Assembly: GCF_041549525.1 (NCBI RefSeq)
Contig: NZ_CP157456.1
Span: 124,001-188,000 of the forward strand
Direction of reading: 5' to 3'
DNA: 64,000 bases
Origin: Paenarthrobacter aurescens
Lineage (GTDB): Bacteria > Actinomycetota > Actinomycetes > Actinomycetales > Micrococcaceae
Position numbers and translations under genes: made by a program. The notes under the pieces are model-generated. The model worked only from the letters and a program-made list of their open reading frames with translations. It was not told where the DNA came from and did no database searches. Each line of letters begins with the position of its first letter. The stretch's first letter is position 1. Shown one piece after another: positions 62,248-64,000 of the stretch.

Positions 62248-62508
62248 GTGAACATACTGGTGAAACTTTTCGGCCTGGCGGTGAGCCTTGGGGCTGGAAC
62301 GCTTGCAAACAAGACGCTGGAAGGCATCTGGGAGAAGAAGACCGGTAAGCCCGCCCCCAAGGACGGCACCGACCTGAACGACTCCTTGCCCGGCGTGCTG
62401 GTCTTTGCGGTGGTGTCCGCCGGCGTCGGTGCCATAGTTCACGTCCTCACCCAGCGGGGCACCAAGAGCGCCCTGGCACGGATGAAGAAGACTGCAGACG
62501 AGGTTTAG
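62248..62508 (+). CDS. DUF4235 domain-containing membrane protein
   Basis: 86 residues, GTG at 62248 with GGAGGA five bases upstream. Two short hydrophobic helices (LFGLAVSLGAGTLANKTLEG and VLVFAVVSAGVGAIVHVLT) flank a KKTGKPAPKDGTD loop typical of the family. Function unknown; often near stress genes such as csbD. Confidence 0.88.
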   Translation: MNILVKLFGLAVSLGAGTLANKTLEGIWEKKTGKPAPKDGTDLNDSLPGVLVFAVVSAGVGAIVHVLTQRGTKSALARMKKTADEV

Positions 62509-62511
62509 AAA

Positions 62512-62871
62512 ATGGCTATAGCTAAATTCCCCAGCGTTGTGATCGATTGTCCCGACGCTGCTGCCCTGGCCGCCTTCTACGGTGAACTCTTTGGTTGGGA
62601 GATCGAAGACAAAGGTGACTGGTTTGATATCCGGCCCGCCGATGGCAGCAACTGCATCTCTTTCCAGCAAGTAGAGGTCTACCAAGCGCCGGTGTGGCCA
62701 GGACAGACCCTTCCGCAGCAGATGCATCTGGACATGGTTGTTGAGGATTTGGACAAGGGTGAGGAAGTTGCGCTTTCCCTTGGCGCAACCAAGGCCGACC
62801 ACCAGCCAGGTGAGACGTTCAGGGTGTTCCTGGATCCGGCCGGGCACCCGTTCTGCCTCTGCCTCAGCTAA
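62512..62871 (+). CDS. VOC family protein (glyoxalase-like), forward
   Basis: 119 residues, starting 3 bp after the DUF4235 stop. It has the two beta-alpha-beta-beta-beta units of the vicinal oxygen chelate fold: VVIDCPDAAALAAFYGELFGWE and HLDMVVEDLDKGEEVALSLGA, ending FLDPAGHPFCLC. The metal-site residues are not all obvious, so it may bind rather than convert a ligand. Confidence 0.88.
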   Translation: MAIAKFPSVVIDCPDAAALAAFYGELFGWEIEDKGDWFDIRPADGSNCISFQQVEVYQAPVWPGQTLPQQMHLDMVVEDLDKGEEVALSLGATKADHQPGETFRVFLDPAGHPFCLCLS

Positions 62872-62902
62872 AGCCCTGCTGGGCTTGGCCCTGCTGCCGG
62901 GG

Positions 62903-63415
62903 TTAGCCCTGCTGCGCCGCCCACTGGTCAACGCGGCGGTTGCTCTCCTCTTCTGAGAGGTCCTCAACGCGCGTCATGATGGACCAGCGCACACCAAAGG
63001 GATCGCGAATGCTTGCATAGCGGTCGCCCGAGACGAACGTGGACAGTGGCTCGCGGATGGTGGCCCCGGCTTGCTCAGCCTTCTTGACCAACCCGTCCGC
63101 ATCCGCGCAGTAGAGGCCCAGCGAATAGCAATCGTCCTCGCCGTTGGGTGCCGGGACCAGGTGGTATTCGGGATTAGGCTCCCCAAGCTGCAGATGGCCG
63201 TTGCCGAAATCGAGTTCGGCATGGACCACAACACCGCCCATCTCGGTCTCGCCCACAACCCGGGCTCCGAACACATCGCGATAAAAAGCGATTGCTTCCT
63301 TGGCGTTGGGCACAGCAAGAAACGGCGTGAGGCTCGTCAGGCCGTTGGGGATGCCGTGGGTGGTGTGCTCGCCGTGGGCTGCTGTGATGGACTCTGGGCT
63401 TGTAATATCTGTCAT
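62903..63415 (-). CDS. VOC family protein (PhnB/glyoxalase-like), reverse
   Basis: 170 residues. LTPFLAVPNAKEAIAFYRDVFGARVVGETEMG is the first VOC unit; SLGLYCADADGLVKKAEQAGATIREPL and YASIRDPFGVRWSIMTRVEDL the second. This form (D-P-F-G-x-x-W) is that of PhnB-like proteins. It is divergent from the AraC-type regulator, 77 bp apart, which may control it. Substrate unknown. Confidence 0.9.
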   Translation of the reverse strand: MTDITSPESITAAHGEHTTHGIPNGLTSLTPFLAVPNAKEAIAFYRDVFGARVVGETEMGGVVVHAELDFGNGHLQLGEPNPEYHLVPAPNGEDDCYSLGLYCADADGLVKKAEQAGATIREPLSTFVSGDRYASIRDPFGVRWSIMTRVEDLSEEESNRRVDQWAAQQG

Positions 63416-63492
63416 GGTTATGACGCTACGGGCACCTTGCCTGGATGCGCTTGGATATTTGCGACATCTTTTGGTCCTCCAGGAAGGCTCCC

Positions 63493-64000
63493 ATGGAAGG
63501 TTCGTTCAAGGGCATCCTCTATCCGGCGAGGCTGCCCACCTTCCACCGATTTCCCGCCCCTGCTTCCGTAGCCCACCTGGTGCAATGGTTCTGGATTCCG
63601 GAGTGGAACATCGAACCCGGCCGGTCATCGCGGCAACACGTGATCGCCTACCCAACGTCCAACCTGGTGGTGCAGGGAGACGCGGTGGAGTTCTCCGGGC
63701 CTACAACCCGGGCCGCTTACCGTGACCTTACGGGCCAAGGATGGGCTGTGGGCGCATTACTCCGGCCCGCCGCAGTGCCCCTGTTCGCCGACAACCCGGG
63801 AGCCCTCCGCGATCAGGAAGTGGTGCTTCCTTTGCCGGGGTTGCTCACTGCTGTGTCAGCAGCCATGACGGCAATTCAAGGCGGCAAGACGCACGACGAC
63901 GGCGCTCGCCGCGAGCGGGCAGTGGAAGCCTTTGTTGCGTGGCTGGTTTCCCTGGAATGTGAGGTTGGCGAGGAAGCCATGCTCGCAAACCGGATGATGG
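63493..64000 (+). CDS. AraC family transcriptional regulator, 3'-truncated by window edge
   Basis: ATG at 63493 with AGGAAGG upstream; the frame is open to the window end (169 codons). The visible part is the N-terminal ligand-binding region, not the HTH: GILYPARLPTFHRFPAP, then LVQWFWIPEWNIEPGRSSRQ, VIAYPTSNLVVQG and GWAVGALLRPAAVPLFADNP are the pattern of the DUF6597-type domain found in front of AraC HTH domains. The HTH should follow outside the window. It is divergent from the VOC gene and probably regulates it. Confidence 0.78.
   Translation, partial: MEGSFKGILYPARLPTFHRFPAPASVAHLVQWFWIPEWNIEPGRSSRQHVIAYPTSNLVVQGDAVEFSGPTTRAAYRDLTGQGWAVGALLRPAAVPLFADNPGALRDQEVVLPLPGLLTAVSAAMTAIQGGKTHDDGARRERAVEAFVAWLVSLECEVGEEAMLANRMM

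Overview
The window is high-GC actinobacterial chromosome. The two rRNA operons (16S with a CACCTCCTTTCT 3' end, 23S with the extra domain III arm typical of high-GC Gram-positives), the gene orders dacB-metalloprotease-tilS-hpt-ftsH-folE-folP-folB-folK and DUF3180-PH-PH-DUF2520-panC, and the genes lsr2, clpC and lysS all point to Micrococcaceae. The Arthrobacter/Paenarthrobacter group is the best guess; the species cannot be fixed by eye. Both window edges cut a gene (an SDR on the left, an AraC-type regulator on the right).

Layout. 1-4572: a glycan-precursor block with a cut SDR, a GT9 glycosyltransferase, a fused PfkB kinase/nucleotidyltransferase (HldE-like, with an 18-bp tandem repeat at its N-terminus) and an NAD-dependent epimerase. 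4577-7836: an FUSC membrane protein and a translationally coupled three-gene operon (coiled-coil/anchor protein, holin-family membrane protein, DUF3618). 7907-12205: reverse-strand genes, including an HTH regulator with a palindrome at its promoter and a small membrane/type VII secretion-like set (WXG protein, unknown partner, RDD protein, membrane protein). 12377-17392: ppa, then the housekeeping run dacB, metalloprotease, tilS, hpt. 17393-20215: an accessory insert holding three copies of a 137-bp repeat, a C39-like lipoprotein and an AbiEi/DUF559-like protein. 20216-30765: ftsH, the folate genes, two PH-domain membrane proteins, a DUF2520 protein, panC and a DHA2 exporter.

30766-44400: two tandem 16S-23S-5S operons separated by only about 1.5 kb, which holds a HhH-GPD glycosylase and small orphan ORFs. 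Over about 5.77 kb the two copies appear identical except for one base in 23S. Neither operon carries a tRNA gene. Each has a G-run-rich leader, a matching promoter, and spacer segments that can pair to form the pre-rRNA processing stems.

44413-50390: a stress-type SDR, three tandem paralogous alpha/beta hydrolases, lysS with a 57-residue membrane protein behind it, and lsr2. 50752-59320: clpC, a GT1-like glycosyltransferase, an S9 peptidase, an ArgA-type acetyltransferase and a berberine-bridge-type flavoprotein. 59497-64000: the dhaKLM dihydroxyacetone kinase operon (DhaM carries an HPr domain), CsbD, DUF4235, two VOC proteins and the start of an AraC-type regulator.

No complete new defence or mobile system is provable from this sequence. 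The best candidates for something undescribed are the hpt-ftsH insert with its repeat family, the small WXG module, the triplicated hydrolase operon, and a set of long imperfect palindromes at 7846, 53314 and 56861 that look like dispersed elements. No tRNA gene, CRISPR array, transposase or integrase was seen.
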